A stretch of 64,000 nucleotides of DNA from Planococcus sp. ISL-110. GTDB taxonomy: Bacteria; Bacillota; Bacilli; Bacillales_A; Planococcaceae. Position 1 is the stretch's first letter; every line of letters begins with the position of its first letter. The position numbers and the translations under genes were made by a program. The stretch is from NCBI RefSeq assembly GCF_018613575.1, contig NZ_JAGGPX010000034.1, positions 1-64,000 on the forward strand. The letters are read 5' to 3'. The notes under the pieces were generated by a model. It saw nothing but the letters and a program-made list of their open reading frames with translations, was not told where the DNA came from and made no database searches. Of this stretch, positions 1 through 7,998 are shown one piece after another.

Positions 1-113
1 GCCGCGTTCAACGGCCGTTGCTGTTTGTTGACGTTTTGCTGTTCAGTTTTCAAGGTTCAGTTTGTTGCCGCCGTTTCATTTATGTTGTTCGTTGTTGCTT
101 GGCGACTTTTACT
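1..113 (-). other. 5' leader of an rRNA operon (16S gene off the left edge)
   Basis: On the minus strand this stretch follows a strong promoter and carries a boxA-like antitermination sequence (TTGAAAACTGAAC, complement of 41-53) of the kind found ahead of 16S genes and in rRNA spacers of Bacillales. No protein frame here is credible. B. subtilis also has an rRNA operon downstream of the kbaA region. The 16S gene itself is not in the window, so this is inference from promoter, boxA and synteny. Confidence 0.7.
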
Positions 114-142
114 ATATTAAAGCATGTTTATATTCCTGTCAA
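114..142 (-). promoter_or_regulatory. Strong sigma-A promoter, probably rrn P
   Basis: The minus strand reads TTGACA (137-142), a 17-base spacer and TAATAT (114-119). The -35 is perfect and the -10 is near consensus. It faces out of the left edge, and the next element downstream is a boxA-like motif, which fits a ribosomal RNA promoter. Confidence 0.8.
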
Positions 143-275
143 CACTTTCTCGAAAGTTTTTCTTGAAACTCTTCTTTTCCTTCTGTATTCCTCATTTCTA
201 AATCTTTTCCAGCCACGTTCTTCCTTACAGCCACCTGCATTCTCTAGCCACCTAGCTGTTTTTCTCACAAACATA

Positions 276-326
276 AAAACCATTCATCCGCTGGAATGAA
301 ATCAGCGGATGAATGGTTTTATTTTT
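276..326 (-). terminator. Rho-independent terminator after kbaA
   Basis: A long hairpin with arms of about 16 bp (AACCATTCATCCGCTG and its complement) ends in T runs on both sides, so it could work in both directions. It begins at the kbaA stop codon and separates kbaA from the rRNA promoter downstream. Confidence 0.85.
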
Positions 327-1002
327 TGGAAGCTGTCTGCGCTTGCGCTTTTCTTGCAGTGCGCCGCTCTTCCAATTTCTGTCGGTCAACATCTGATTGG
401 GCATTGTATTTCGGCAACACCAATAGCTGATAAGCATTCACTGCCAGGAATGGGAACAGCAATAAAGTAACCCAACTGTCGATATTCCCTTCTTCCACCA
501 TCAATGCAGGCAGCCATTCCACCGTCGTGATAACAATCATGAAGAACAACGCGGATATAAATGTCTCCTTATTGGTCCACTTCGCTTTGAAGTAAGCTGT
601 TACAACTGCTGTAACGATCAGAATTGCCAAGAGTATTCCGTATAACCAAACCTGCTCGGTCGTTTCTGCATTTGGCGCAAATCGGAATAAAACCAAATCG
701 GTAATGACCACCAAGATAATCAATAGTTGAACCCAGTTCCACAGGCGCAATGTACGGAAAATATTCATCCCTATTTGGTGTACTGTCAAATACGCAAAGA
801 AACACAATTGGCTGATGATACTCATCGTCAGACCGATAATGACCAGCCATATAAATCCTGCCAGAAACTCGCCCCACTCGCCCGCATGAAACGGTTGTGA
901 AAATACATCATCCCAGCGAACGAATAAACCGAGCACTCCGGTTACCGCTCCACCAAGTAAAAGTGCTTTCAAAAAAAACTTAACCCAATTTCTTATTGTC
1001 AA
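319..1002 (-). CDS. kbaA: KinB-signalling pathway activation protein KbaA
   Basis: The product is a 227-residue integral membrane protein with about six hydrophobic segments (roughly residues 5-27, 47-80, 90-110, 120-143, 150-172 and 178-200) and a basic hydrophilic C-terminal tail. Sequence character and position between salA and an rRNA operon match KbaA, which in B. subtilis is needed for the sporulation kinase KinB. I chose the TTG start at 1000-1002 because GGAGG sits 7 bases upstream; the longer frame upstream has no such site. A TACAAT with an extended TGG lies at 1036-1041 and may be its -10. The sporulation neighbours cwlD, gerD and pdaB are missing, so its role here may not be sporulation. 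Confidence 0.8.
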   Translation of the reverse strand: MTIRNWVKFFLKALLLGGAVTGVLGLFVRWDDVFSQPFHAGEWGEFLAGFIWLVIIGLTMSIISQLCFFAYLTVHQIGMNIFRTLRLWNWVQLLIILVVITDLVLFRFAPNAETTEQVWLYGILLAILIVTAVVTAYFKAKWTNKETFISALFFMIVITTVEWLPALMVEEGNIDSWVTLLLFPFLAVNAYQLLVLPKYNAQSDVDRQKLEERRTARKAQAQTASKK

Positions 1003-1147
1003 TTGAATGCCTCCGTTATTTAAAGTCCTTCTAAGATTGTACCAACCGGCTATTGAAAAATCCATTCACCACGTGTAACAGATTGTGAACAAACCTTGAA
1101 AGTCGGATCTTTGTTACGGAATCGCCATATCCCATTGCCCATCTAAC

Positions 1148-1197
1148 AAAATAAAAGCCCGAAAACCAGTTAAGGCTTCCAGGCAACTTGCGCTTTT
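1148..1197 (-). terminator. Possible terminator after salA
   Basis: The minus strand has AAAAGC after the salA stop and GGCTTTTATTTTG about 40 bases on. They can form an imperfect stem followed by a T-rich run. The internal pairing is poor, so this is tentative. Confidence 0.4.
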
Positions 1198-2260
1198 ATT
1201 TTTTATCGGCGAATTGCTTTAATACTTGCTTCGCGATGTCTTCGTAGATTTTTCCTGTTGGATGATCCTCCAGGTAGACAGACGGCGCGAAGTCTTCTTC
1301 GTTCCAGTCCGGCTGGCCCAGTGGAATCTGTCCAAGCAACGGAGTTTGCAGTTCTTCTGCAAGCTTCGGTCCGCCGCCTTGTCCGAACAAGTATTCTTTC
1401 TTGCCGGTCTCTTTACTTTCGAACCAGGACATGTTTTCGATGACACCCAATACTTCGTGGTCGGTTTGAAGTGCCATGGCTCCTGCCCGCGCCGCGACAA
1501 ATGCTGCCGTCGGGTGAGGTGTCGTGATGACGATTTCCTTGGAAGCCGGAAGCATTTGATGGATGTCGAGTGCGACGTCCCCTGTGCCAGGCGGCAGATC
1601 CAATAGAAGGTAATCCAAATCTCCCCATTCTACATCGCGGAAGAATTGGTCAAGCACTTTGCCCAGCATAGGGCCGCGCCAAACGACTGGCATATTGTCT
1701 TCAACGAAAAAGCCCATGGAGATGACTTTCACGCCGAACCGCTCAACTGGAATGATCGTTTGGCCGCGAACGACCGGCGATTTGTCGATGCCCATCATAT
1801 CCGGTACGCTAAATCCGTAAATATCCGCATCGATCAGGCCTACTTTTTTGCCAAGACGCGCCAATGCAATCGCCAGGTTGACAGACACTGTCGATTTTCC
1901 GACGCCGCCTTTACCGCTGGCGATTGAAATAAATTCAACTTTGTTCAATGGCGACAATAGATCCTGTGCTTCTGATTCGTTTGCCGTTCCACGGAACTGG
2001 GCCAACGCTTCTGGCGGAAGCTCTTCAAAACGGATGCCGACAGATCCCGCTCCCGCTCCTTTCAATACATCGACAACTTTCATCTGAAGCTGCATTTGTT
2101 CAGGCGTGTTGGTTTTAGCAATCGCCAATTTGACGCTGACATGTTTTTTTTCTTCTTTGATCGTTACGGACGTGATGCCGTTCGTTTCAGTAAACGATCT
2201 ATGTAAAAACGGATCTTCTAACGCTCCGAGTAATTCGCGCACTTGTACTTCAGTTAACAT
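1196..2260 (-). CDS. salA: Mrp/NBP35-family P-loop ATPase, SalA-like
   Basis: The 354-residue protein has an N-terminal DUF59/MetN-type domain (about 1-80) and a deviant Walker A P-loop, SGKGGVGKST, near residue 115, then DADIYG and the DLPPGTGD segment. This is the Mrp/ApbC ATPase fold. The B. subtilis orthologue SalA regulates exoprotease genes indirectly; other Mrp proteins carry Fe-S clusters. No cysteine occurs in this frame, which argues against cluster transfer. The ATG at 2258-2260 is preceded by GGGGAGTG; the longer upstream frame is hydrophobic leader noise. B. subtilis has gerD between this gene and kbaA; here it is absent. Confidence 0.85.
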   Translation of the reverse strand: MLTEVQVRELLGALEDPFLHRSFTETNGITSVTIKEEKKHVSVKLAIAKTNTPEQMQLQMKVVDVLKGAGAGSVGIRFEELPPEALAQFRGTANESEAQDLLSPLNKVEFISIASGKGGVGKSTVSVNLAIALARLGKKVGLIDADIYGFSVPDMMGIDKSPVVRGQTIIPVERFGVKVISMGFFVEDNMPVVWRGPMLGKVLDQFFRDVEWGDLDYLLLDLPPGTGDVALDIHQMLPASKEIVITTPHPTAAFVAARAGAMALQTDHEVLGVIENMSWFESKETGKKEYLFGQGGGPKLAEELQTPLLGQIPLGQPDWNEEDFAPSVYLEDHPTGKIYEDIAKQVLKQFADKK

Positions 2261-2295
2261 ATCGATACACTCCCCATCAATTTTGCTCACCATAA

Positions 2296-2323
2296 AGTAT
2301 AGCACAGCAAATCTTATTTTTAA
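2296..2323 (-). promoter_or_regulatory. Possible salA promoter
   Basis: The minus strand has an extended -10 (TGC followed by TATACT, 2296-2301) and a weak -35 (TTAAAA, 2318-2323) at 16 bases. The spacing to the chosen salA start is about 35 bases. Confidence 0.45.
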
Positions 2324-2436
2324 TCTATTCGCTCTTACAAGAAAAATGAAAAAAACCACTTAGCTCCAGCAGGGATGAAAGAAACGGTAAAGCGGCTTTT
2401 CTTCAATAGAATAGTCGGAGTGACGAAGAATACCAT

Positions 2437-2871
2437 TTACGAATTCAGTTTCAGCATATCGTTTTCATCGTACGCAAAATTCGGCCCCCACGCCACTTCC
2501 CAGTAGTAACCGTCGGGATCTGTGAAGTAACCTGAGTAGCCACCCCAGAAAACATCTCTCGGTTCTTTGACGACCTCTCCCCCAGCTGCCTTCGCTGAGG
2601 CTATTACCTGGTCCACTTCTTCTTTAGACTTCGCGTTGAATGCCAAAGTAATGCCAGAAAATCCGCTGCCGCTTGGCGGATTCTTTTCATCAATATCTTT
2701 TGCTAATTCGTTTAATGGATACAACTCCAGTTTTGTACCAGAAGAGTTAAAAAACACAATTTCAGGATTTTCTCTTTTTTCCTCTGTTTCAAAGCCGAGC
2801 CCCTCTCTGTAAAACTTCACCGATGTTTTCATGTCTTTGACACCCAAGCAAATTAAATTGATCCGGTTCAT
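2437..2871 (-). CDS. VOC (glyoxalase/bleomycin-resistance) family protein
   Basis: This 144-residue protein shows the vicinal-oxygen-chelate pattern: an opening beta strand and helix (INLICLGVKDMKTSVKFY), a repeat of the motif in the second half, and the closing FTDPDGYYWEVAW. Such proteins are metal-dependent lyases, isomerases, dioxygenases or resistance binders, and the substrate cannot be read from the sequence. The ATG has GGAGG 9 bases upstream. A 6-bp dyad, GTTCAA-N8-TTGAAC (2908-2927), lies just upstream beside a possible TAAAAT -10, so it may have its own regulated promoter. B. subtilis has cwlD and two other genes at this position. Confidence 0.75.
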   Translation of the reverse strand: MNRINLICLGVKDMKTSVKFYREGLGFETEEKRENPEIVFFNSSGTKLELYPLNELAKDIDEKNPPSGSGFSGITLAFNAKSKEEVDQVIASAKAAGGEVVKEPRDVFWGGYSGYFTDPDGYYWEVAWGPNFAYDENDMLKLNS

Positions 2872-2929
2872 CTTACCTCGCCTCCTCTAGTTTCTTCTAT
2901 TTTACTTGTTCAAGCTTCTAATTGAACAT

Positions 2930-2967
2930 AAAAAAGCACTCTCCGAATTTCTTCGGAAAGTGCTTTG
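2930..2967 (-). terminator. Terminator after rpsI
   Basis: The minus strand reads AAAGCACTTTCCGAA, a short loop, and TTCGGAGAGTGCTTT running into a T tract. It is a clear hairpin just after the rpsI stop and ends the rplM-rpsI transcript. Confidence 0.85.
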
Positions 2968-2983
2968 TAAACGAAAATCGAAA

Positions 2984-3376
2984 TTAACGTTTTGAGAACT
3001 GAGGTGCACGACGTGCTGATTTAAGACCTGGTTTCTTACGTTCTTTCATACGTGGGTCACGTGTTAACAACCCAGCAGATTTCAACGCAGGACGGAATGC
3101 AGGGTCTACAGTAAGTAGAGCGCGAGCGATACCGTGACGGATTGCTCCGGCTTGGCCTGTGAATCCACCGCCGTTTACGTTTACAAGGATGTCATAGCTT
3201 CCTAGAGTATCCGTAGCAACTAGTGGCTGTTTGATGATTTGTTGTAATGTTTCGTAAGGAACGTAGTCTGCTACGTCACGTTTGTTGATAGTAATTGTGC
3301 CGTCACCCGGTACTAACCGTACGCGAGCTGTTGAGTTTTTACGACGACCTGTTCCAATATATTGAACTTGTGCCAA
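2984..3376 (-). CDS. rpsI: 30S ribosomal protein S9 (uS9)
   Basis: S9 is a 130-residue small-subunit head protein whose C-terminal tail reaches the P-site tRNA. The frame opens [10 protein letters not shown] and ends in the basic tail APQFSKR typical of the family. It lies 30 bases after rplM and is surely co-transcribed with it from the promoter at 3978-4006. Full length, no anomalies. Confidence 0.97.
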   Translation of the reverse strand: MAQVQYIGTGRRKNSTARVRLVPGDGTITINKRDVADYVPYETLQQIIKQPLVATDTLGSYDILVNVNGGGFTGQAGAIRHGIARALLTVDPAFRPALKSAGLLTRDPRMKERKKPGLKSARRAPQFSKR

Positions 3377-3406
3377 AGGTGTATCCTCCTCTTATTTACT
3401 AAATTA

Positions 3407-3844
3407 TTATCCGCGAAGCTGGTAGATTTCTGGTGTTTGTGCTTGGTGGTTATGTTCTGGGCCAGCATAGACATGCAGCTTTCTGAACGTTTGACGACCT
3501 AAAGAGTTTTTTGGAAGCATCCCTTTGATAGCCAATTCAAGCATCTTAGTTGGGTATTTTGTGCGCATTTCAAGTGCAGTACGCTGTTTCAATCCACCGC
3601 TGTATTGTGTGTGGCGGTAGTAGATTTTGTCCGTAAGCTTTTTACCAGTAAGGTGAATCTTTTCAGCGTTGATGATGATCACGTGATCACCAGTGTCAAC
3701 GTTTGGTGTGAATGTTGGTTTATATTTCCCACGTAAGATTGAAGCGACTTCAGAAGCTAAACGTCCAAGAGTTTGCCCTTCTGCATCGACAACTAACCAT
3801 TTACGCTCTACTTCGTGACCCTTAGCCATGAATGTTGTACGCAT
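3407..3844 (-). CDS. rplM: 50S ribosomal protein L13 (uL13)
   Basis: L13 is an early-assembling 23S rRNA-binding protein of 145 residues. The sequence carries the family core [15 protein letters not shown] and the [14 protein letters not shown]-terminal stretch. The start chosen is the ATG at 3842-3844, with AGGAGG 9 bases upstream; the longer open frame is the leader RNA read as protein. First gene of the rplM-rpsI operon. Confidence 0.97.
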   Translation of the reverse strand: MRTTFMAKGHEVERKWLVVDAEGQTLGRLASEVASILRGKYKPTFTPNVDTGDHVIIINAEKIHLTGKKLTDKIYYRHTQYSGGLKQRTALEMRTKYPTKMLELAIKGMLPKNSLGRQTFRKLHVYAGPEHNHQAQTPEIYQLRG

Positions 3845-3972
3845 GTATATTGTCCTCCTAATAAATCGTTTGTTTTTAAATTCTTTTACAGTGTTCCGCT
3901 GTTCCGTTTTTTCGTTATCCCTAAACACAAATAACCTTCCGGGGCATATCGTGGGGGTAATGAAAATACCAT
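3845..3972 (-). promoter_or_regulatory. Candidate L13 autoregulatory leader
   Basis: About 130 bases separate the promoter from rplM. The region has several paired-looking blocks (ACCCCCACG, GCCCCGGAAGGT, GGAACAGCGGAACACTG). Bacillota commonly carry an L13 leader here, to which the protein binds to repress its own operon. I infer the class from position and overall look; I have not aligned it. Confidence 0.55.
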
Positions 3973-3977
3973 CCATT

Positions 3978-4006
3978 ATGTTATAACGGAAACGCTAAAA
4001 AGTCAA
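3978..4006 (-). promoter_or_regulatory. Promoter of rplM-rpsI
   Basis: The minus strand reads TTGACT (4001-4006), 17 bases, TAACAT (3978-3983), just after the truA stop. It is a near-consensus sigma-A promoter and makes rplM-rpsI independent of the ecf-truA transcript. Confidence 0.8.
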
Positions 4007-4038
4007 GAGTATTTCTGAAAACACCAGGAAAAGTTGCT

Positions 4039-4782
4039 TCAGCTCCTGTAGATCACGCTTTCCAGATAGAGACCATGCGCCGCCGCTGTTTTTCCTGCAG
4101 CATCCCGATCAGCCAAAGTCACAATTCGGCCAAGCTCTTCAGCTTTTCTTTTGCCGATGCCGACTTCCGTTAAAGTCCCTGCAATGATGCGGACCATGTT
4201 ATATAAAAATCCGGATCCTTCGATGACCATATGCAATTCATTGCCATGCTCTTCAAAATCCACGCGCCAAATCGTACGTACTTTGTCGACCACCGTTGTA
4301 TTCGCTGCACAAAAGCTGGAGAAATCGTGAGTGCCGATCAAGGCCCGCGCAGCTGTTCTCATGGCTTCTACATCAAGTGGCTGCTTGACATGAACCATAT
4401 AATTTCGCGTGAACGGGCTGATGATCGGACTGAGGTCCCATTTGTAGCGATAGGTCTTGCCTGACGTATGGTAGCGCGCATGAAAAGATGCATCCACCTC
4501 TTCGATCGAACTGACTCGGATGTCTTCCGGCAACAGCACGTTCAGGGCCTTTAGCCAGCCGCTCACAGGAATGGAAAATTCCGTATCAAAATGGATGACC
4601 TGCCCTGTGGCATGAACTTTGGCATCTGTTCGCCCGCTTGCCACTACTTGGATCACTTTTCCTTTATGGATGGTTTTCAGCACTTTCATTAATTCAAGCT
4701 GGACCGTACGGGAATCCGGCTGCACCTGATAACCTGCAAAACCGGAGCCGTCGTAGGCAATTGTCGCTTTTAATCGTTTCAT
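4039..4782 (-). CDS. truA: tRNA pseudouridine(38-40) synthase TruA
   Basis: TruA isomerises uridines 38-40 in the anticodon arm of many tRNAs. The 247-residue protein carries the catalytic-Asp motif SGRTDAKVHA near residue 50 and the LYNMVRIIAGTL motif near 205. The ATG at 4780-4782 is preceded by AAGGAGAG and lies 11 bases after the ecfT stop, so it is translated from the ecfA1-ecfA2-ecfT transcript, the same order as in B. subtilis. Confidence 0.95.
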   Translation of the reverse strand: MKRLKATIAYDGSGFAGYQVQPDSRTVQLELMKVLKTIHKGKVIQVVASGRTDAKVHATGQVIHFDTEFSIPVSGWLKALNVLLPEDIRVSSIEEVDASFHARYHTSGKTYRYKWDLSPIISPFTRNYMVHVKQPLDVEAMRTAARALIGTHDFSSFCAANTTVVDKVRTIWRVDFEEHGNELHMVIEGSGFLYNMVRIIAGTLTEVGIGKRKAEELGRIVTLADRDAAGKTAAAHGLYLESVIYRS

Positions 4783-4793
4783 AATTTCTCTCC

Positions 4794-5591
4794 TTATATC
4801 CGGAAATACCAAAGCATTCCCGCAAGCCCTGCCAGCACCAGCAGACTCAGGCTATCCACAAAACGCCAGTCCAACTGGCGGTAACGCGTTCTGCCTTCGC
4901 CTCCCCGGTAGCCTCTTACTTCCATCGCTGTAGCCAAATCCTCAGCCCGTTTAAAAGCGCTGACGAACAATGGAATGAGCAAGGGCACAACGGCCTTAAT
5001 GCGCTCTTTTATCGGCCCTGAGCCGATATCCGAGCCTCTGGCCATCTGCGCTTTGAGGATCTTGCCTGTCTCGTCCATCAATGTCGGGATAAACCGCAGG
5101 GAAATGGACATCATCAATGCCAATTCGTGAACCGGCAGCTTGACGCGCTTGAATGGCCCGAGCAGCACTTCAATGCCATCAGTAATGGAAATTGGTGAAG
5201 TCGTCAACGTCAAGATGCTGGTGATGAACACCAGTACCAGAAAGCGGATGGAAATGAATATCCCTTGCCGCAATCCTTCTTCATAAATCTCAATAAAGCC
5301 GATATCCAACAGCAAATCGCCTTCCCGCGTAAAGAAAATATGCAGCAAAAAGGTGAAAATCAATAGAATAAAGACCGGTTTCAATCCGTTTATCAAAAAA
5401 TACAACCGAATTTTAGACAGGAATACCACTGCTAAGGTAAACCCCAGAATAATCCCATAAGTCACGGCACTATTGGCAATAAAAACGATGGCAATAAAAA
5501 CAAAAACAAATGAAATCTTCGCTCGCGGATCCATTCGGTGGATAATGGAATCCCCAGGAATAAAACGGCCAAATATCATTTTCTCCATCAT
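4794..5591 (-). CDS. ecfT: ECF transporter transmembrane subunit EcfT
   Basis: EcfT is the membrane coupling subunit of group II energy-coupling factor transporters, which pair with exchangeable vitamin-binding S components encoded elsewhere. The 265 residues have about five or six hydrophobic segments and the two coupling-helix Ala-Arg-Gly-type motifs (AQMARGSD near 185 and MEVRGYRG near 223) that dock into the ATPases. It overlaps ecfA2 by 4 bases, so the pair is translationally coupled. Confidence 0.94.
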   Translation of the reverse strand: MMEKMIFGRFIPGDSIIHRMDPRAKISFVFVFIAIVFIANSAVTYGIILGFTLAVVFLSKIRLYFLINGLKPVFILLIFTFLLHIFFTREGDLLLDIGFIEIYEEGLRQGIFISIRFLVLVFITSILTLTTSPISITDGIEVLLGPFKRVKLPVHELALMMSISLRFIPTLMDETGKILKAQMARGSDIGSGPIKERIKAVVPLLIPLFVSAFKRAEDLATAMEVRGYRGGEGRTRYRQLDWRFVDSLSLLVLAGLAGMLWYFRI

Positions 5592-6460
5592 TCGGAACCA
5601 CGTCCTTCCGATAAAGCCAATGCGATGTTCTTGGCCAACGCTTCTTCCGTCAATGAAATAGCATCGAGTTTAATGCCTGCTTTATCTTCAAATTTCCGCT
5701 GCAGGCGGATGGTCCGCGGCGGCTCCAAGCGATAATCCCTCAGCTGCTCCTCATTCGAAAAGATCTCTTCAGGCTCTCCTGTGACTACACAACGCCCATT
5801 ATGCATAATCGCAACACTGTCTGCGTAGCGCGCGGCATCTTCCATGCTGTGGGTCACCAGCACGGTCGTCAGGCCTTTTTGAATGTGCAGCTGATGGAAC
5901 AGGTCCATAATCTCACGGCGGCCACGCGGATCGAGTCCGGCTGTAGGCTCATCCAGAACCAGCACATCCGGCTCCATTGCCAGCACACCAGCGATGGCCA
6001 CACGGCGCATTTGGCCGCCGGACAAATCAAATGGCGACTTAGTCAACACCTCAGGAGGCAAACCAAGCTGTTCAACCAACTCATGCGCCCGTCGACTCGC
6101 TTCTTCTTCCGGAACACCATAATTGAGAGGACCAAACATAATATCCTTCAAGACCGTCTCATCAAACAGCTGCTGTTCGGGAAATTGAAAGACAATGCCG
6201 ACCTGACGGCGGACATCGCGTAAATTCTTCGCTTTTACTCCCGCTTCGATTTTGCGCGCGCCAATCAAGACAGACCCTTCTGTCGGCTTCAACAAGGCAT
6301 TGAGATGCTGAAGAACCGTCGATTTGCCGGATCCGGTATGTCCAATGATTGCCGTATAGGAACCGGAAGGAATATGCAGTGATACATCCGTCAACGCCCG
6401 CTTTTCAAATGGCGTGTCCTTTGCATAACTATATCCTACTTCCTGGAGTAAAATGTCCAT
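5588..6460 (-). CDS. ecfA2: ECF transporter ATPase EcfA2
   Basis: The 290-residue ABC ATPase has Walker A GHTGSGKST near residue 40, signature LSGGQMRR near 145 and Walker B VLVLDEPT near 165, followed by the C-terminal extension typical of EcfA proteins. With EcfA1 it forms the heterodimer that powers vitamin uptake at the inner face of the membrane. It overlaps ecfA1 by 25 bases at its 5' end and ecfT by 4 bases at its 3' end. Confidence 0.95.
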   Translation of the reverse strand: MDILLQEVGYSYAKDTPFEKRALTDVSLHIPSGSYTAIIGHTGSGKSTVLQHLNALLKPTEGSVLIGARKIEAGVKAKNLRDVRRQVGIVFQFPEQQLFDETVLKDIMFGPLNYGVPEEEASRRAHELVEQLGLPPEVLTKSPFDLSGGQMRRVAIAGVLAMEPDVLVLDEPTAGLDPRGRREIMDLFHQLHIQKGLTTVLVTHSMEDAARYADSVAIMHNGRCVVTGEPEEIFSNEEQLRDYRLEPPRTIRLQRKFEDKAGIKLDAISLTEEALAKNIALALSEGRGSE

Positions 6461-7284
6461 AATTCATCCACCAATTCATCTTCTGTCATATGTTCCCCTT
6501 GCAACTCTACTCCGGCTTCCCGCAGCAAATGCGTCATGCGCATCGCAAACGGCAAGTCCAAGCCTAAAGTCATCAGTTCGTTTCCGGAAAGAAAAACAGC
6601 TTCCGGCGTGCCTTCTAATTGTTTATGCCCCGCATTCATCACAAGAATGCGGTCAGCCATCGCTGCTTCTTCCAGATCATGCGTAATCGATATGACCGTA
6701 AGGCCTGTCGCTTCCCTCAGTTCACGAATGGTTTCGATGACTTCCATGCGCCCTTGCGGATCGAGCATCGATGTCGCTTCATCCAGTATCAACAGACGTG
6801 GGCGGAGTGCAAGAGCACCAGCTATCGCCACACGCTGCTTTTGGCCACCGGACAAATGATGGGGTTCGTGGTCAAAATAAGCTTCCATCTTCACTTGATG
6901 CAGCGCTTCTTTTACACGTATCACCATTTCGTCATGCGGCACACCGTTGTTTTCCAATGCAAAAGCTACATCGTCCTGGACCGTCGCTCCAACAAACTGA
7001 TTATCCGGGTTCTGGAACACCATACCCATCTGCGAACGGATGTCCCAGAGGGTTTCTTCCGCCATCAATTTGTCCATGGCATAAACTTTTCCGGTTTGTG
7101 GAAACAATAAGCCGTTCATCAATTTGGCGATGGTCGATTTTCCTGAGCCGTTATGGCCGACCAAGGCAATCCATTCCCCGTTCTGAATCGAGAATGACAA
7201 ATCCTGTACGGCCGGTTTCACCGTCTCATCTTCTGGTGCATATGTAAATGTCACATTTTCAAATGACAATATGTTCGAATTCAT
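6436..7284 (-). CDS. ecfA1: ECF transporter ATPase EcfA1
   Basis: This is the first of two paired ATPases (282 residues). It has Walker A GHNGSGKST near residue 43, signature LSGGQKQR near 143 and Walker B LLILDEAT near 163. It heads the ecfA1-ecfA2-ecfT-truA run. The ATG is preceded by GAGGAGG at about 9 bases. Its upstream region carries the alpha-operon terminators and only a weak promoter candidate. Confidence 0.95.
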   Translation of the reverse strand: MNSNILSFENVTFTYAPEDETVKPAVQDLSFSIQNGEWIALVGHNGSGKSTIAKLMNGLLFPQTGKVYAMDKLMAEETLWDIRSQMGMVFQNPDNQFVGATVQDDVAFALENNGVPHDEMVIRVKEALHQVKMEAYFDHEPHHLSGGQKQRVAIAGALALRPRLLILDEATSMLDPQGRMEVIETIRELREATGLTVISITHDLEEAAMADRILVMNAGHKQLEGTPEAVFLSGNELMTLGLDLPFAMRMTHLLREAGVELQGEHMTEDELVDELWTFYSRK

Positions 7285-7333
7285 CTCAGCTGACCTCCTC
7301 TAACACTTGCTTTTCTTCGCTCTGCTCTTCTCT

Positions 7334-7363
7334 ACTCTACTGGGTTTCGACAGCTTTTGTAAA
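7334..7363 (-). promoter_or_regulatory. Weak promoter candidate for the ecf operon
   Basis: The minus strand reads TTTACA (7358-7363), 18 bases, TAGAGT (7334-7339), between the large inverted repeat and ecfA1. The match is modest, so part of the ecf expression may come from read-through of the alpha operon. Confidence 0.35.
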
Positions 7364-7375
7364 ACGGTAAATAAA

Positions 7376-7464
7376 TAAAAAAAGCGCGCACCTCATTCAG
7401 AGAAATGCGCTTTTCTGTCTCTATGGCTTCCCCGGTTGCTTAAGCCAGGGTTGAATGAGGTGCG
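7376..7464 (-). terminator. Large inverted repeat with T run, probable terminator or structured leader
   Basis: Two perfect 13-bp arms (CGCACCTCATTCA, complement at 7452-7464, and TGAATGAGGTGCG at 7387-7399) enclose 52 bases that can form further stems. The minus strand then reads CGCTTTTTTTATT. This could end the alpha operon, attenuate transcription into ecfA1, or be a dispersed repeat. The 293 bases between rplQ and ecfA1 hold this element, a first terminator at about 7560, the weak promoter and no convincing gene. Confidence 0.6.
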
Positions 7465-7545
7465 TAGAGCTAGACGAGACGCCGCCTTTCGGCTCGCTCA
7501 TCATAACACTCAGCTTTTCATATTGTCGTATAAATCATAATGCTA

Positions 7546-7572
7546 AAAGAAGAGGGCTATTAACCCCCTTCG
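7546..7572 (-). terminator. Terminator after rplQ
   Basis: The minus strand shows GAAGGGGG, a short loop with TTAATA, GCCCTCTTC and TTTT about 7 bases past the rplQ stop. The stem has one bulge and the T run is short, so termination is likely partial. Confidence 0.55.
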
Positions 7573-7577
7573 ATTGA

Positions 7578-7952
7578 TTAAACCAGTTCGATAATAACGA
7601 TAGGTGCTCCATCTCCGCGACGAGGCCCCATTTTCATAATACGAGTGTAACCGCCTTGACGGTCAGCGTAACGTGGTGCAACATCATCAAACAATTTCTG
7701 CAAAGCATAAGTTGTTGTTTCGTTGCCTTCAGCGTCTGCAGTTGTTACCAACTCACGGCGCATCCATGCTGCTGCTTTACGGCGAGCGTGAAGATCTCCA
7801 CGTTTACCAAGCGTAATCATTTTTTCTACAGTCGAACGCACTTCTTTCGCACGAGCTTCAGTCGTTTGAATGCGTTCATGTACGATTAAGTCTGTTGTAA
7901 GGTCACGTAATAGTGCTTTACGTTGAGAACTTGTACGTTGAAGCTTTCTCAT
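7578..7952 (-). CDS. rplQ: 50S ribosomal protein L17 (bL17)
   Basis: L17 lines the lower part of the large subunit near the exit tunnel. The frame is 124 residues, opens [17 protein letters not shown] and has the short bacterial length. AGGAGG precedes the ATG. It is the last gene of the alpha operon, 46 bases after rpoA. Confidence 0.97.
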   Translation of the reverse strand: MRKLQRTSSQRKALLRDLTTDLIVHERIQTTEARAKEVRSTVEKMITLGKRGDLHARRKAAAWMRRELVTTADAEGNETTTYALQKLFDDVAPRYADRQGGYTRIMKMGPRRGDGAPIVIIELV

Positions 7953-7998
7953 TGAAGTTTCCCTCCTTTGTTGAATAGTTCGGATCCGATCTCAACAC

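Noticed and set aside
18-299. A 93-codon plus-strand frame at the left edge
   Set aside because: It runs through the rRNA promoter, leader and a terminator on the other strand, and its Phe/Leu/Ser-rich translation looks like low-complexity noise.
3970-4040. A terminator after truA
   Set aside because: The only pairing (AGGA with TCCT) is too short and lacks a T run; truA may rely on read-through into rplM.
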